DNA of 64,000 bases from Nostoc sp. CHAB 5834 (GTDB lineage Bacteria > Cyanobacteriota > Cyanobacteriia > Cyanobacteriales > Nostocaceae): assembly GCA_020829485.1 (NCBI GenBank), contig JAIVFU010000002.1, positions 1 to 64,000 on the forward strand. Direction: 5' to 3'. Made by a program: the position numbers and the translations under genes. The number at the start of each line of letters is the position of its first letter. Position 1 is the first letter of the stretch. A model generated the notes under the pieces. It made no database searches. It saw only the letters and a program-made list of their open reading frames with translations, and was not told the origin of the DNA. Shown here in pieces: positions 45,233 through 54,467 of this stretch.

Positions 45233-46513
45233 TTAGAGTGTTTCATCACGACGGTCAATAATGACTACAGCAGGATCGTCTCCATGAAGGTCTGTTGAAT
45301 AATTGGTGCGATCGCTATTCACAACTGCTGTGTCGTGATGCGTTACGCGGTCTAAACCTGGGCGATGTTCACCGAAATCAGTGCCATCATAGATAGCAAA
45401 TTCTTCAATACCTCTACGTCTGAGAATTGCTTCAGCTTGGCGGATTTCAGCTTCGGTACCATCGATAATTACTAAGTAGTCGCCTTTTTGGAAGCGATCG
45501 CTATAAACTCGCGCCCTGTCTTCAGGAATTCCCAAGCCAACGAGTCCGCCAACAATACCGCCAGCTGCTGCACCAATTGCACCCCCAGCCAATGTTGATG
45601 CTATAGCTGTCGCTGCTGCACCACCTGCAATCACAGTCCCGATTCCAGGAATTGCTAAAGTTCCAAGACCAACTAATAAGCCAGTCAAGCCGCCTACAAC
45701 TCCCCCTGTAGCTGCTCCAGCTTTTACACCTTCGTCTGCTTTATTACCTGTGCCGACATTTTTATCTACATCTACACCAGCGATCCCATGACCGTTTGTA
45801 TCCTTGGCTATGATGGAGACTCTACTTAAGGGAAAACCTGCATCTCGTAATTCTGTAATTGCTGCTTCTGCATCTCGACGATGAGAAAAGACTCCAATCG
45901 CGCGTTTGGCAACACCACTATGAGCCACATTAGATGTTGGAGCTACATAATCAGCATTTCTATTTATAGCATCTGGGTTGTCATAAATGCCAAACTCTTC
46001 CACACCACCCTGATGTAAAATTGCTTCTGCTCTGGCGATTTCTGTATCTGTGCCATCTATGATGACTAAATAATGTCCCCGTCTCACGCGTTCGTCGTAA
46101 ACTCTGGCTCGTTCTTCGGGAATTCCTAAACCAACTAATGCACCAAGCAAACTACCAGCTACTGCACCAATACCAGCGCCAGCGAGAGTAGTAGCTAAGG
46201 TTGTTGCTGCGGCTCCAGCCAGCATAATTGGTCCGATTCCAGGAATTGCCAAAGTACCAAGACCGACTAATAAGCCAGTCAATCCGCCCAAAGCACCGCC
46301 TGTAGCTGCTCCGACTCTAGCGCCATCGTCAGATTTATCACCGACGCGATCGCGTACTTCAGCCCCAGCAATATCATCTCTGTCTCCATCCTGCGTGATG
46401 ACAGAGACTCTGTTCATGTCAAAACCAACTTTTTTTAATTCATGTAGGGCATGTTCAACATCTCGACGATGAGAAAATACACCTACACCACGTTTATGTA
46501 CACCTACAACCAT
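45233..46513 (-). CDS. Duplicated general-stress (YflT/DUF1269-like) glycine-zipper protein
   Basis: A 426-residue protein made of two similar halves of about 200 residues. Each begins with a small alpha/beta domain: KRGVGVFSHRRDVEHALHEL in the first, KRAIGVFSHRRDAEAAITEL in the second, as in YflT/general stress protein 17M. A long Gly/Ala-rich glycine-zipper hydrophobic segment follows (GGLTGLLVGLGTLAIPGIGP type, about 75 residues). Each half ends with GIPEERARVYDERV (or GIPEDRARVYSDRF), YLVIIDGTD and EAILHQGGVEEFGIYD. The hydrophobic zippers suggest membrane insertion or oligomerisation. Internal duplication is plain. Function unknown; related proteins are stress-induced. Confidence 0.83.
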   Translation of the reverse strand: MVVGVHKRGVGVFSHRRDVEHALHELKKVGFDMNRVSVITQDGDRDDIAGAEVRDRVGDKSDDGARVGAATGGALGGLTGLLVGLGTLAIPGIGPIMLAGAAATTLATTLAGAGIGAVAGSLLGALVGLGIPEERARVYDERVRRGHYLVIIDGTDTEIARAEAILHQGGVEEFGIYDNPDAINRNADYVAPTSNVAHSGVAKRAIGVFSHRRDAEAAITELRDAGFPLSRVSIIAKDTNGHGIAGVDVDKNVGTGNKADEGVKAGAATGGVVGGLTGLLVGLGTLAIPGIGTVIAGGAAATAIASTLAGGAIGAAAGGIVGGLVGLGIPEDRARVYSDRFQKGDYLVIIDGTEAEIRQAEAILRRRGIEEFAIYDGTDFGEHRPGLDRVTHHDTAVVNSDRTNYSTDLHGDDPAVVIIDRRDETL

Positions 46514-46832
46514 TATTCTTTCTCCTCAGCAAAAATAAATTATTCACTAAATTTATAGCTCCTAATGATCTTATTAATACATGTTTATATTTACATTTCA
46601 TCAATCGCTTGGAAGAAATTTTATCTCTATCATTAGACATACGTAGTTTTATCTAAAGATAGCGAAAATTTTTAATAATCAAATAAATTATGCTTCATGA
46701 AAATTAGTTGATTATTTATATTTAATTTATAAAAACAATCTCTAAAATATTAGTTTTAAAATCAGCTAAACTTTTGTTACAAGCTTATCTATTAAATGTA
46801 ATTTTTAATAAAAAATCTAGCTATGTGTCAGT

Positions 46833-47030
46833 GGATGTTTCAAAAGTCCTCTTGTCGGTATCAAAAGTTTTAGATCCCCCTAAATCCACGCCAGTTGCTC
46901 ATGGGGGAAACCCCCAAGACCGCACTGGCTCCCCGATGAATTGGGGGACTTTGACTCTTCCCCCTTTTTAAGGGGGGTTAGGGGGGATCAAAAGTGCCTA
47001 AAGTTACAGATAAATACTTTTCAAACATCC
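46833..47030. repeat. Small inverted-repeat element, GGATGTTT termini
   Basis: GGATGTTTCAAAAGT (46833-46847) and ACTTTTCAAACATCC (47016-47030) match at 14 of 15 positions over 198 bp. The interior has facing G/C-rich arms (GATCCCCCTAAATCC and GGTTAGGGGGGATC). The rest of 46514-47290 is AT-rich with no gene seen. Confidence 0.8.
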
Positions 47031-47290
47031 TCTCAGTTTAAATTTTAGAGCAAAATTTTACTAATACCAAGCGGATTGGATTTTATCAAATAAATTAACA
47101 TAAAATTACCAAAATTTACATTATTTTCTTTAGGTAAAAATTAATAAAAACATCTGTTTTTTGCAAGATACGACTTTTGGCAAGCAAGCTTCTTACCTAA
47201 GAAAGTGTCAATTTCTATAACTGGACAGTACATTGAAGAGTAAGCCGTTTTATTAATGGTTATTTAATTGACTGCAAGTGAGAAAATACT

Positions 47291-50200
47291 ATGTTTCAAG
47301 GTGTTTTAACTATTTGGGCATCGAACTGCCTATCTTTTGGATTAGCGCCAATAATAGCTCAGGAAGCACTAACTCCAGAAGAAGCATCAGTTCTTTTTTC
47401 TGGCCCTAAATTCTTGGTAGCATTGCTGGCTGGAGTTTTAATGGCATTTGCCTTTCAATTATTATTGACAAACTTTTCAGTCGCTGTCGGAATTTCATCT
47501 TGGGAAATTGACTCAGATTCTGATGATGATTCAGAAAGTTTGGGTAGTAAAATTCGTTCAGTTCAGACCAAAATTGGTGCTTGGGCGTTACTAACCGTTA
47601 GTATTGCATTATTTATTGCTTGTTTTCTGGCGGTAAAACTTAGCTTAATCGAAAGTGAATCTCTAGGTGCAATTATCGGTGTAGTCATTTGGGCTACCTA
47701 TTTCTCACTAGTAATTTGGTTCGGTTCATCAGCAGTAGGTTCTTTTATTGGTTCTATTGCTAGTACTGTCACTTCTGGTTTTCAAACTCTGATGGGTACA
47801 GCAACTGCTGGCATCGGTGCTAATGCTGCGAAACAACAGTTAATTTCTACTGCTGAAGATATTACAGCCGCAGTCAGACGGGAATTAACTTCAGGTTTTA
47901 ATCCTGAAGAGATTAGAAATACACTCCAAAGTTCTTTAGGTTCTCTGCAATTACCAAAGCTGGATATCACAGAAATTCGTCAGCAATTTGACCAGCTTCT
48001 TAAAGATACAGATTTGCAATCTGTTGCAAACAGCGACTTATTGCAAAATATCAATCGTCAAACATTTGTTGATTTAATTAGCAGTCGCACGGATTTATCT
48101 CAAGAAGATATCAATCGCATTGCCGACCAATTTCAAGGTGCTTGGCAACAAGCTTTGAATCGCAAAAATCCCACAGAGCAAGTAATTAATTTACTTAAGT
48201 CTGCAACACCTGAAGAATTAAATTCAGAGCAATTAGGTGAACGCCTTCAACAACTGGTTACAGTCGGAGGTGGAAATGGCAATGGTGTAATCAAGCAAGC
48301 TATTCGATATGGCTTGAGTGCGGCTGCACCAGCAGTTCTGGAGCGGGTCAACCTCTCTAATATCGATGTGAACAAAATTACTAATCAGTTGCAAAAACTG
48401 AAAGAAAAAGTTCAAGATGTCGATGTCAATCAAATCACGGAACAATTACAAAAGCTTAGAGAGCAAGCAACTGAACAAGTATCTGCAAGGTTGCCAATAT
48501 CACCCGAAAACACAATTAAGGCAGATGTAGAAGACTACATATTGAATTCTTTTCCTTGGCATTTTAACCGCATTACCCTAAAAGATGAATTTAAAGAAGT
48601 CATCTATGACGTTAATGCAGATCCGACAACTGTAAGACGGGAGTTGGAAGAAATCAATCTGGAATATTTTGCCAACTTGCTGAAGCAGCGAGGTGATATC
48701 AGTGAAGCTAGGGTGAAAGAAATTTCCGAACAAATGGAAAGCGATCGCTCGGAAGTTTTAGAAACTGTAAAACAGGCTCAAGGGCGAGAACAAGGGCAAG
48801 ATTTCCGCACCCGCATTGAAGATTATCTGCGTTCAACGGGGAAAGAAGAACTCAACCCTGAAGGTATTGAACGCGACTTTAAGAAGTTGGTGGAAGATCC
48901 AGAAGCTGGGTTTGAAGATTTAAGTAATCGCTTCGGGCAATTCGACCGCGATACTTATGTACAATTGCTCCAACAGCGTCAAGATATCAGCGAAGAGGAA
49001 GCTAATAATATTGTTAGTCAACTCGAAAGCAACCGCGATAATTTATTAAATGGTGCAAGAGAACTGCAAGAACAAACAAAAGCCAAAGCCGATGAACTGC
49101 GCCAAAGAGTTGAAGATTATTTGCGGAATACTAACAAGGACGAACTAAATCCCGAAAGTATCAAACGTGAGTTTAGAATTTTACTAGACGATCCCCAAGC
49201 TGGAATTAGCCTTTTACGATCGCGCTTATCGCAATTTGACCGGGATACACTAGTACAATTGCTCAGTCAGCGTCAAGATTTGAGCGAAGAACAGATAAAC
49301 CAAACTCTCGATCAGATTGAAGCAGTCCGAGATAATATTTTGCAAGTACCGCAGCAAGCGAAAGAACAGTACGAAAAAACCACAAAAGCGATCGCTGAAT
49401 ATCTCCGCAATACTAACTTAGAAGAACTTGATCCCGAAGGTATCAGGAGTGATCTGGAAAAATTACTCGATGATCCCAAAGCAGGAGCCTTAGCACTGCG
49501 CGATCGCTTATCTCATGTCGATCGAGAAACCTTGGTTAAACTCGTGAGTCAACGCGGAGACTTGAGCCAAGAGCAAGTTAATCAGATCATTGATCAGGCA
49601 CAAGATGCCATCGCTAATATTGTGAGAGCGCCACGACGTTTAGCCAAACGTACTGCTCAACAAGCTTTAGATTTTGAAGCCAATCTCGAAAATTACCTAC
49701 GTAACACTAACAAAGAAGAACTCAACCCAGAAGCAATTAAACGCGATTTGCAATTGCTGCTGTCTTCTCCCCGCGCTGGAATTGGGAGTTTAAGCGATCG
49801 CGCCTCTAAATTTGACCGTACCACAATTGTGGCGCTGTTATCCCAACGGGAAGATATCTCAGAAGAGGAAGCAAACCGGATTGTGGATCAAATTGAGTCG
49901 GTTCGCGCCTCTATTGTTGAACAATTCCAGCAGATCCAGCAAAGGGTGCAATCAGTGCTTGATGGAGTTTTTGCCAAAGTTCGCAACTATCTCAACTCGC
50001 TTGATCGTTCCGAACTCAACTATGAAGGAATTAAGCAAGACTTTGCTAAAGTGTTCGACGATCCGCAAGCTGGATTTGAAGCATTGCGCGATCGGCTCAG
50101 TCAATTTGATCGTGAGACTTTAATTGCTGTATTAAGTTCTCGTGAAGATATTTCTCAACAGGATGCTAATAGAATCATCGATCAAATAGAAGCGGCGCGG

Positions 50201-50410
50201 GATGGCGTACTACAACGAGCCGAACGCATTCAACAAGAAACAAAAAAACGCCTAAAAGCGATTCAAGAGCAAACTAAAAAGCAAGCCCAAGAAACCAAAA
50301 AAACCGTTGCAAATGCTGCGTGGTGGTTATTTGGGACAGCATTAACTTCTCTTGCAGCCAGTGCGATCGCTGGAGCAGTAGCAGTTACAGGTTTACCTCT
50401 ACCTCGTTAA
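47291..50410 (+). CDS. Large membrane-anchored repeat protein (1039 aa)
   Basis: The N-terminal ~170 residues have a signal-like start and about three further membrane helices (FLVALLAGVLMAFAFQLLLT, WALLTVSIALFIACFLAVKL, SLGAIIGVVIWATYFSLVIW). A long helical region follows with at least five repeats of 95-105 residues from about 510 on, plus a divergent one before. Each repeat reads roughly .IEDYLRNTNKEELNPE.IKR, then a DDPQAG segment, SRLSQFDRDTLVQLLSQR and EDISEEEANRIVDQIE. Charged coiled-coil linkers of 15-30 residues separate them. The end is Lys/Gln-rich, then a final helix (WWLFGTALTSLAASAIAGAV). Family not recognised by name. It is probably an elongated scaffold or tether with both ends in membranes. 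A clear terminator follows. Confidence 0.82.
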   Translation: MFQGVLTIWASNCLSFGLAPIIAQEALTPEEASVLFSGPKFLVALLAGVLMAFAFQLLLTNFSVAVGISSWEIDSDSDDDSESLGSKIRSVQTKIGAWALLTVSIALFIACFLAVKLSLIESESLGAIIGVVIWATYFSLVIWFGSSAVGSFIGSIASTVTSGFQTLMGTATAGIGANAAKQQLISTAEDITAAVRRELTSGFNPEEIRNTLQSSLGSLQLPKLDITEIRQQFDQLLKDTDLQSVANSDLLQNINRQTFVDLISSRTDLSQEDINRIADQFQGAWQQALNRKNPTEQVINLLKSATPEELNSEQLGERLQQLVTVGGGNGNGVIKQAIRYGLSAAAPAVLERVNLSNIDVNKITNQLQKLKEKVQDVDVNQITEQLQKLREQATEQVSARLPISPENTIKADVEDYILNSFPWHFNRITLKDEFKEVIYDVNADPTTVRRELEEINLEYFANLLKQRGDISEARVKEISEQMESDRSEVLETVKQAQGREQGQDFRTRIEDYLRSTGKEELNPEGIERDFKKLVEDPEAGFEDLSNRFGQFDRDTYVQLLQQRQDISEEEANNIVSQLESNRDNLLNGARELQEQTKAKADELRQRVEDYLRNTNKDELNPESIKREFRILLDDPQAGISLLRSRLSQFDRDTLVQLLSQRQDLSEEQINQTLDQIEAVRDNILQVPQQAKEQYEKTTKAIAEYLRNTNLEELDPEGIRSDLEKLLDDPKAGALALRDRLSHVDRETLVKLVSQRGDLSQEQVNQIIDQAQDAIANIVRAPRRLAKRTAQQALDFEANLENYLRNTNKEELNPEAIKRDLQLLLSSPRAGIGSLSDRASKFDRTTIVALLSQREDISEEEANRIVDQIESVRASIVEQFQQIQQRVQSVLDGVFAKVRNYLNSLDRSELNYEGIKQDFAKVFDDPQAGFEALRDRLSQFDRETLIAVLSSREDISQQDANRIIDQIEAARDGVLQRAERIQQETKKRLKAIQEQTKKQAQETKKTVANAAWWLFGTALTSLAASAIAGAVAVTGLPLPR

Positions 50411-50430
50411 AATTCATCAGAAATTTATAA

Positions 50431-50460
50431 AAAAAGTGGTAATTAATGCCACTTTTTTTT
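50431..50460 (+). terminator. Terminator of the repeat-protein gene
   Basis: AAAAAGTGG (50431-50439) and CCACTTTTT (50449-50457) form a stem followed by a T-run, 20 bases after the stop. Confidence 0.88.
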
Positions 50461-50521
50461 ATAAATAAAACAAACTACACCCAAGGCAGTATCATGACTT
50501 TATTATTTCAATATAAATTAC

Positions 50522-51065
50522 AAAACCCAATCTGAGTAAAGGTTTCAGGGCTTTTTGTGGCGAAACAAATAAAAGAGGATTAATTATTATTTCTTATAGA
50601 TAGAAAAAAGTACCCTTGAGGGTAATATCATAATCTTGTGATTGTGTAATACAGTAAAACATCGTAAGACCTATGCAATTAGTACTAGAAAATCTGCTTG
50701 TTTCCTAGCAGCCTAGTACTATAACCAATGAATACGTAAAGCACAAGGATATAAAAATGACTATTGGCACGATTTTGATGCCAAAGTCATAAATATATGC
50801 AGTGCTTATAAAACCTTTGGACTCAACAGAAAGACCTGTTCCAATCAGGTGTATTTCAGTTATCTCTTACCACTCGTTATTTGTCCACCTTCTTTTGTCG
50901 GCATTGCTGAATAAAAGTGTGAAATTCAAAAATTCAATGTTTGAAACTGTTTTCTTTGCGCCTTTGGGGTAAAGGAAATTCATACTCTTAATCAGTAACA
51001 CCGTTTTCTGATGGTGAAGTAACGAGGTAATTATTTACCCTCTAAACTCAGGAGAAGCTAATTAT
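50522..51065 (+). promoter_or_regulatory. Leader region of the first RTX gene
   Basis: About 540 bp that resembles the region before the second RTX gene (52577-53141) over its whole length. Shared blocks include AAAGGTTTCAG, TTCTTATAGATAGAAAAAA, CTTGAGGGTAATATCAT, CTTGTGATT and TACCCTCTAAA followed by CAGGAGAA before the ATG. AGGAG is the ribosome site. Conservation of noncoding DNA on this scale points to a shared long 5' region with promoter; no transcript start can be placed. Confidence 0.6.
50899..51003. repeat. GGCRTTGCTGA-family element in the first RTX leader
   Basis: CGGCATTGCTGAATAAAAGT at the left and TACTCTTAATCAGTAACACC plus G at the right are imperfect inverted ends over 105 bp. 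Same family as 33045-33155 and 52976-53079. Confidence 0.75.
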
Positions 51066-51929
51066 ATGGCAGTCATTCCCGATCTCTCTAGCCTTATTCC
51101 CGACGTTAGCAACCTTATCGTCAATCTTCCTAACAACTCTATCCAAACCGGCGGTAGTGGTAACAGAGTCATTAACGGCACTAATGGCAGTGATGTCCTT
51201 CTCGGTGGCACTGGCAGCGATCGCATTGATGGCGGTGATGGCAGCGATGTGATTACCGGTGGTGGTGGCAACAATACCCTTATCGGTGGTGCTGGCAACG
51301 ATGTGATTACTGGTGGTGGTGGTAGAGATAGTATCATTGGCGGTACTGGCAACGATGTGATTACCGGTGGTGGTGACAACGATCGCCTCATTGGTGGTAA
51401 TGGCAACGATACCCTTGTCGGTGGTGATGGCAACGATACCCAGCTCGGTGAGAGTGGCAACGATAGCCTCATTGGCGGTAATGGCAACGATGTCATTGGC
51501 GGTGGCGATGGCAACGATGTCCTTGGCGGTGGTACTGGCAACGATCGCCTCGTTGGCGGTAATGGCAATGATCGCCTCGTTGGCGGTAGTGGCAATGATG
51601 CTCTCATTGGAGGATCAGGTAACGATGCTTTCCAGTTCAACTCAATTTCAGATAGTCCTGCTGGCCCTTCACGGGATGTTATCAATGACTTTTTTGGAAA
51701 CGGTAACTTGCCAGGTGACATAATCGATCTATCTAACATCGACGCTAACTCCACTATAGGCGGCAACCAAGCCTTCACTTTCATTGGAGCTAGGGCATTC
51801 ACCGCAGCCGGTCAGATTCGTTATTCAGGAGGTATTCTCCAAGCTAGCAATGATGGGGATATATCGGCTGAATTTGAGATTCAGCTTGTAGGAGCACCAC
51901 AATTAGTGGCAATCGACATTATCCTTTAA
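51066..51929 (+). CDS. RTX-type calcium-binding repeat protein (copy 1)
   Basis: A 287-residue protein without an N-terminal signal. Residues about 35-195 are some 16 RTX nonapeptides of type GGxGxDxUx (for example GGNGNDTLVGGDGNDT), which bind calcium in a parallel beta-roll. The C-terminal ~90 residues (DVINDFFGNGNLPGDIIDLS, NQAFTFIGARAFTAAGQI, RYSGGILQ) resemble the serralysin-type C-terminal domain and end in hydrophobic DIIL, as expected for type I secretion. No enzyme domain and no secretion genes nearby. AGGAG precedes the ATG. The second copy, 1.2 kb downstream, shares the C-terminal domain closely. Confidence 0.9.
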   Translation: MAVIPDLSSLIPDVSNLIVNLPNNSIQTGGSGNRVINGTNGSDVLLGGTGSDRIDGGDGSDVITGGGGNNTLIGGAGNDVITGGGGRDSIIGGTGNDVITGGGDNDRLIGGNGNDTLVGGDGNDTQLGESGNDSLIGGNGNDVIGGGDGNDVLGGGTGNDRLVGGNGNDRLVGGSGNDALIGGSGNDAFQFNSISDSPAGPSRDVINDFFGNGNLPGDIIDLSNIDANSTIGGNQAFTFIGARAFTAAGQIRYSGGILQASNDGDISAEFEIQLVGAPQLVAIDIIL

Positions 51930-51985
51930 TTTAACTGCCTTGAAAATAAGGCACGAGGCAGAATTCTAATCATTTAACAGTAACG

Positions 51986-52018
51986 GGAAGAGGTAAGCTT
52001 AACTTACCTCTTCCTTTT
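51986..52018 (+). terminator. Terminator of RTX copy 1
   Basis: GGAAGAGGTAAG (51986-51997) and CTTACCTCTTCC (52003-52014) pair perfectly, followed by TTTT. Confidence 0.88.
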
Positions 52019-52205
52019 ATAGTTATTATGCAAATGAATTTCTATATTTAGGCGAATTGACAAAATGCATTCCTCTTGAACTTGCGAAGGATGGTATTTC
52101 TGTAGAAATCAAGCGCAGTTAAATACTAAAAAAATAGTTTTACCAAAAAATTAGCTCATATTGGCTTCACACTTAAGATTAAGATTGCTAATCTCTTTAA
52201 TTAGT

Positions 52206-52533
52206 AACAGAAGCACATTTGATAAATAGAGAATTACCAATAGACATCTCCAGAAATTAAATATGCGTTACCCAAAACCCTTGTAGAGACGTAGCACTGC
52301 TACGTCAAAACAATTTTTTTGGGAGATGTCTAATGCTTGCTAAGGTTCGATCGCACCGCCTATGCATGAGAAAATCAAATAATAGAATCGCAACAGTGGC
52401 GATGATGCCACGGCAGTAAAAAAATGCCGCAGAATTTGAGAAGCTAAATTTTAACACAACAATGCAGCGATGCCTACGGCGGGCTTCGCCTACGCACTGA
52501 TAAAGAAGGCTTTTAACGTATTGGCAATTACTT
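52206..52533 (+). pseudogene. Decayed copy of the ilvD leader and 5' end (copy 1)
   Basis: Aligns with 55123-55375. Shared runs: AGCACATTTGA.AAATAGAGAA, TTACCAA, CATGAGAAAATCA, AATCGCAAC, GCGATGATG, AAAAAAATGCCG and AGAATTT. The frame starts MPQNLRS and stops at once. At about 52497-52533 GCACTGATAAAGAAGGCTTT is a further trace, probably of ilvD codons for [10 protein letters not shown] 92-bp element (52241-52332) has inserted. Confidence 0.75.
52241..52332. repeat. Small inverted-repeat element with GACATCTCC termini and TA flanks
   Basis: TAGACATCTCC (52241-52251) and GGAGATGTCTA (52322-52332) are exact inverted ends. TA at both edges fits the target duplication of IS630/Tc1-type elements. 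It interrupts the ilvD-like segment and itself carries half a TGTAGAGACG palindrome. Confidence 0.85.
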
Positions 52534-52576
52534 CCTTATTCATAACTACAGAAATAACCTAACAAATCTCAATATG

Positions 52577-53141
52577 TAAAACTAACCCTATCTAAGCAAA
52601 GGTTTCAGATTTTGCTCTGGCGAGATAAATAAAATAATATTAATTACTCTTTCTTATAGATAGAAAAAATTAGCCTTGAGGGTAATATCATAGTCTTGTG
52701 ATTCTGAATAGAATCAAAACGTTCTAAAACCTATGCAATTCTGTAGGAGGAAATCTGCGTGTTTTTTAGCAGCCTACTACTGTAATCAATTAAGACATCA
52801 GGTACAAGAATATAACATCAAACATCACTCTTGGCACAATTTGGATGCCAACATCATCAATACATCCAGTGCTTTTTTAAGCTTCTCAAATCTCAGGCTT
52901 AACAGCAAACACCTGTTCTAATTAGGTGTCGTTCAGTTATATCTTCCCACTCGTTATTTCTTCGCCCTGTTTTCGCGGCGTTGCTGGATAAAAGTGTGAA
53001 ATTCAAAAATTAAATGTTTGAAACTGTTTCCTTGCGCCTGTGGAGGAAACCAAATTCATACTCCTAATCAGCAACACCGTTTTCTGATGGGGAAGTGACG
53101 CGGTTATTTTTTTACCCTCTAAATTCAGGAGAAATTAACTC
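52577..53141 (+). promoter_or_regulatory. Leader region of the second RTX gene
   Basis: Counterpart of 50522-51065. The best conserved part is the last ~130 bases, including AATTCATACTC, AACACCGTTTTCTGATGG and TACCCTCTAAATTCAGGAGA. A 62-codon frame here (52733-52921) is not kept in the other copy, so it is not coding. Confidence 0.6.
52976..53079. repeat. GGCRTTGCTGA-family element in the second RTX leader
   Basis: CGGCGTTGCTGGATAAAAGT at the left and TACTCCTAATCAGCAACACC plus G at the right. It is in the same place relative to the ATG as 50899-51003, so it predates the duplication. Confidence 0.75.
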
Positions 53142-53813
53142 ATGGCAATTATCAACGGTACCATTTTCAATGACAACAATACCGTCAACGGTTCGCCTCT
53201 TATCTTCCGCCCTGCCTTAAATGGGGGTGCTGGCAGCGACACCCTCAACGGTAATGCTGGCAACGATATTTTAAATGGGCGCGGTGGCAGCGATATCCTT
53301 AACGGCAATGCTGGCAGCGATATTCTAAATGGGGATGCTGGCAGCGACACCCTCAACGGCAATGCTGGCAACGATGTCCTCAACGGCAATGCTGGCAACG
53401 ATATCCTCAACGGCAATGCTGGCAGCGATGTCTTCAACGGCAATGCTGGCAGCGATATCCTCACTGGCGGCGCTGGGACTGATTCTCTCGCTGGCGGTGC
53501 TGGTAACGATATTTTCGATTTCAACTCAGTTTCAGATAGTCCTGCTGGTTTGTCACGGGATGTTATCACTGACTTCGTTGGAAATGGTATCTTTGCAGGT
53601 GATCAAATCGATCTATCTACCATTGATGCTAACTCCACTGTAGGGGGCAATCAAGCCTTTACTTTCATTGGATCTGGCGCATTTACCGCAGCTAGTCAGG
53701 TTCGTTATTCAGGAGGTATTCTTCAAGCTAACACTGATAGGGATCTGTCAGCTGAGTTTGAGATTGGGCTGACACAAGCACCTTCATTAGTGGCAAACGA
53801 CATTATCCTTTAA
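53142..53813 (+). CDS. RTX-like repeat protein (copy 2)
   Basis: A 223-residue paralogue of the protein at 51066-51929. The repeat block (about 25-130) has roughly eleven nonapeptides, but most read LNGNAGNDI or LNGNAGSDI, with Asn-Gly-Asn in place of Gly-Gly. The calcium-roll pattern is kept in the Gly-x-Asp part but differs at the first position. The C-terminal domain is nearly the same as in copy 1 (FNSVSDSPAGLSRDVITDF, NQAFTFIGSGAFTAASQVRY, final NDIIL). AGGAG is upstream of the ATG. The repeats have diverged far more than the C-terminal part and leader, which suggests repeat turnover after duplication. Confidence 0.87.
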   Translation: MAIINGTIFNDNNTVNGSPLIFRPALNGGAGSDTLNGNAGNDILNGRGGSDILNGNAGSDILNGDAGSDTLNGNAGNDVLNGNAGNDILNGNAGSDVFNGNAGSDILTGGAGTDSLAGGAGNDIFDFNSVSDSPAGLSRDVITDFVGNGIFAGDQIDLSTIDANSTVGGNQAFTFIGSGAFTAASQVRYSGGILQANTDRDLSAEFEIGLTQAPSLVANDIIL

Positions 53814-54016
53814 TTATAACCAACTCGGTAGGTTTAAGTTCCCGACAACTAACAAGCCACAAGTTTTGTGGCGGGGTTTAAATCCCCATTACAAAACTTA
53901 ATTACGTTAGCGAGTCCGCGTAACCCTACGGTGAAGCAAGCTACGCTTTTAGCGTTTCCTAAAGAGCGTCATTAGGAATTACGAATTGTTTCAAAAGACC
54001 TTTTGCAAAAGTAGCT

Positions 54017-54063
54017 AACACCCTACTCCTAAGCGATCGCTTTTAGGAGTGGGGTGTTTTTTT
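54017..54063 (+). terminator. Terminator after RTX copy 2, with HIP1 loop
   Basis: AACACCCTACTCCTAA and TTTAGGAGTGGGGTGTT pair across GCGATCGC, followed by a T-run. The loop is the HIP1 octamer. Confidence 0.85.
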
Positions 54064-54078
54064 ATTTATGCAAGACGT

Positions 54079-54275
54079 AACACAAGCACTTTTGAGAAAT
54101 AAAGAATTATCAAGGCTTGTTAAGGTTTTATTGTGCCGCCTATGCATGAGAAAATTAGGTAATACAATCGCAACACTTGCGATGATGTCAGAGAACTTGA
54201 ACAGCCAAATTGTAATGCAAAGGATGTAGCGATCGCACTGATCAACAAGGCTTTTAATTTATTGGCAAGCTGACA
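54079..54275 (+). pseudogene. Decayed copy of the ilvD leader and 5' end (copy 2)
   Basis: Aligns with 55123-55375: AACACAAGCAC.TTTGAGAAAT, CATGAGAAAATTAGGTAATA, CAATCGCAAC, TTGCGATGATGTCAG, AGCCAAATTGT, AGCGATCGC, then CAACAAGGCTTTTAATTTAT. The ATG and ribosome site of ilvD are deleted. No insertion. It follows RTX copy 2 in the same way that 52206-52533 follows copy 1. Confidence 0.75.
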
Positions 54276-54298
54276 ATGCCAACGCATCTCCTTACATT

Positions 54299-54467
54299 AC
54301 AAATGCATTGTGATGTGCATTACCTAAAATACGTTATTTTAGGCTTTTCTTAATTATCCTGCGATGCCTACGGCGGTAAACTACGTACATAGGGCTTGCT
54401 GTAGGGACACAGCAATGCTCATGCGTGTCAACTTAACGTGAAACCTTTGTCGAAACGTGATATTCAG
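54299..54467. repeat. Direct repeat flanking ilvD, left copy
   Basis: Matches 57018-57167 in the same orientation: ACAAATGCAT, GTGATGTGCA, TACCTAAAATA, TTTAGGCTTTTCTTAATTAT, GCTCATG, TGTCAACTTAACGTGAAACC. The two copies enclose about 2.5 kb containing ilvD. Confidence 0.75.

Noticed and set aside
46774..46971. 65-codon plus-strand frame
   Set aside because: Lies mostly within the 46833-47030 inverted-repeat element.
52733..52921. 62-codon frame in the second RTX leader, possible leader peptide
   Set aside because: The equivalent frame in the first leader stops after 11 codons, so coding is not conserved.
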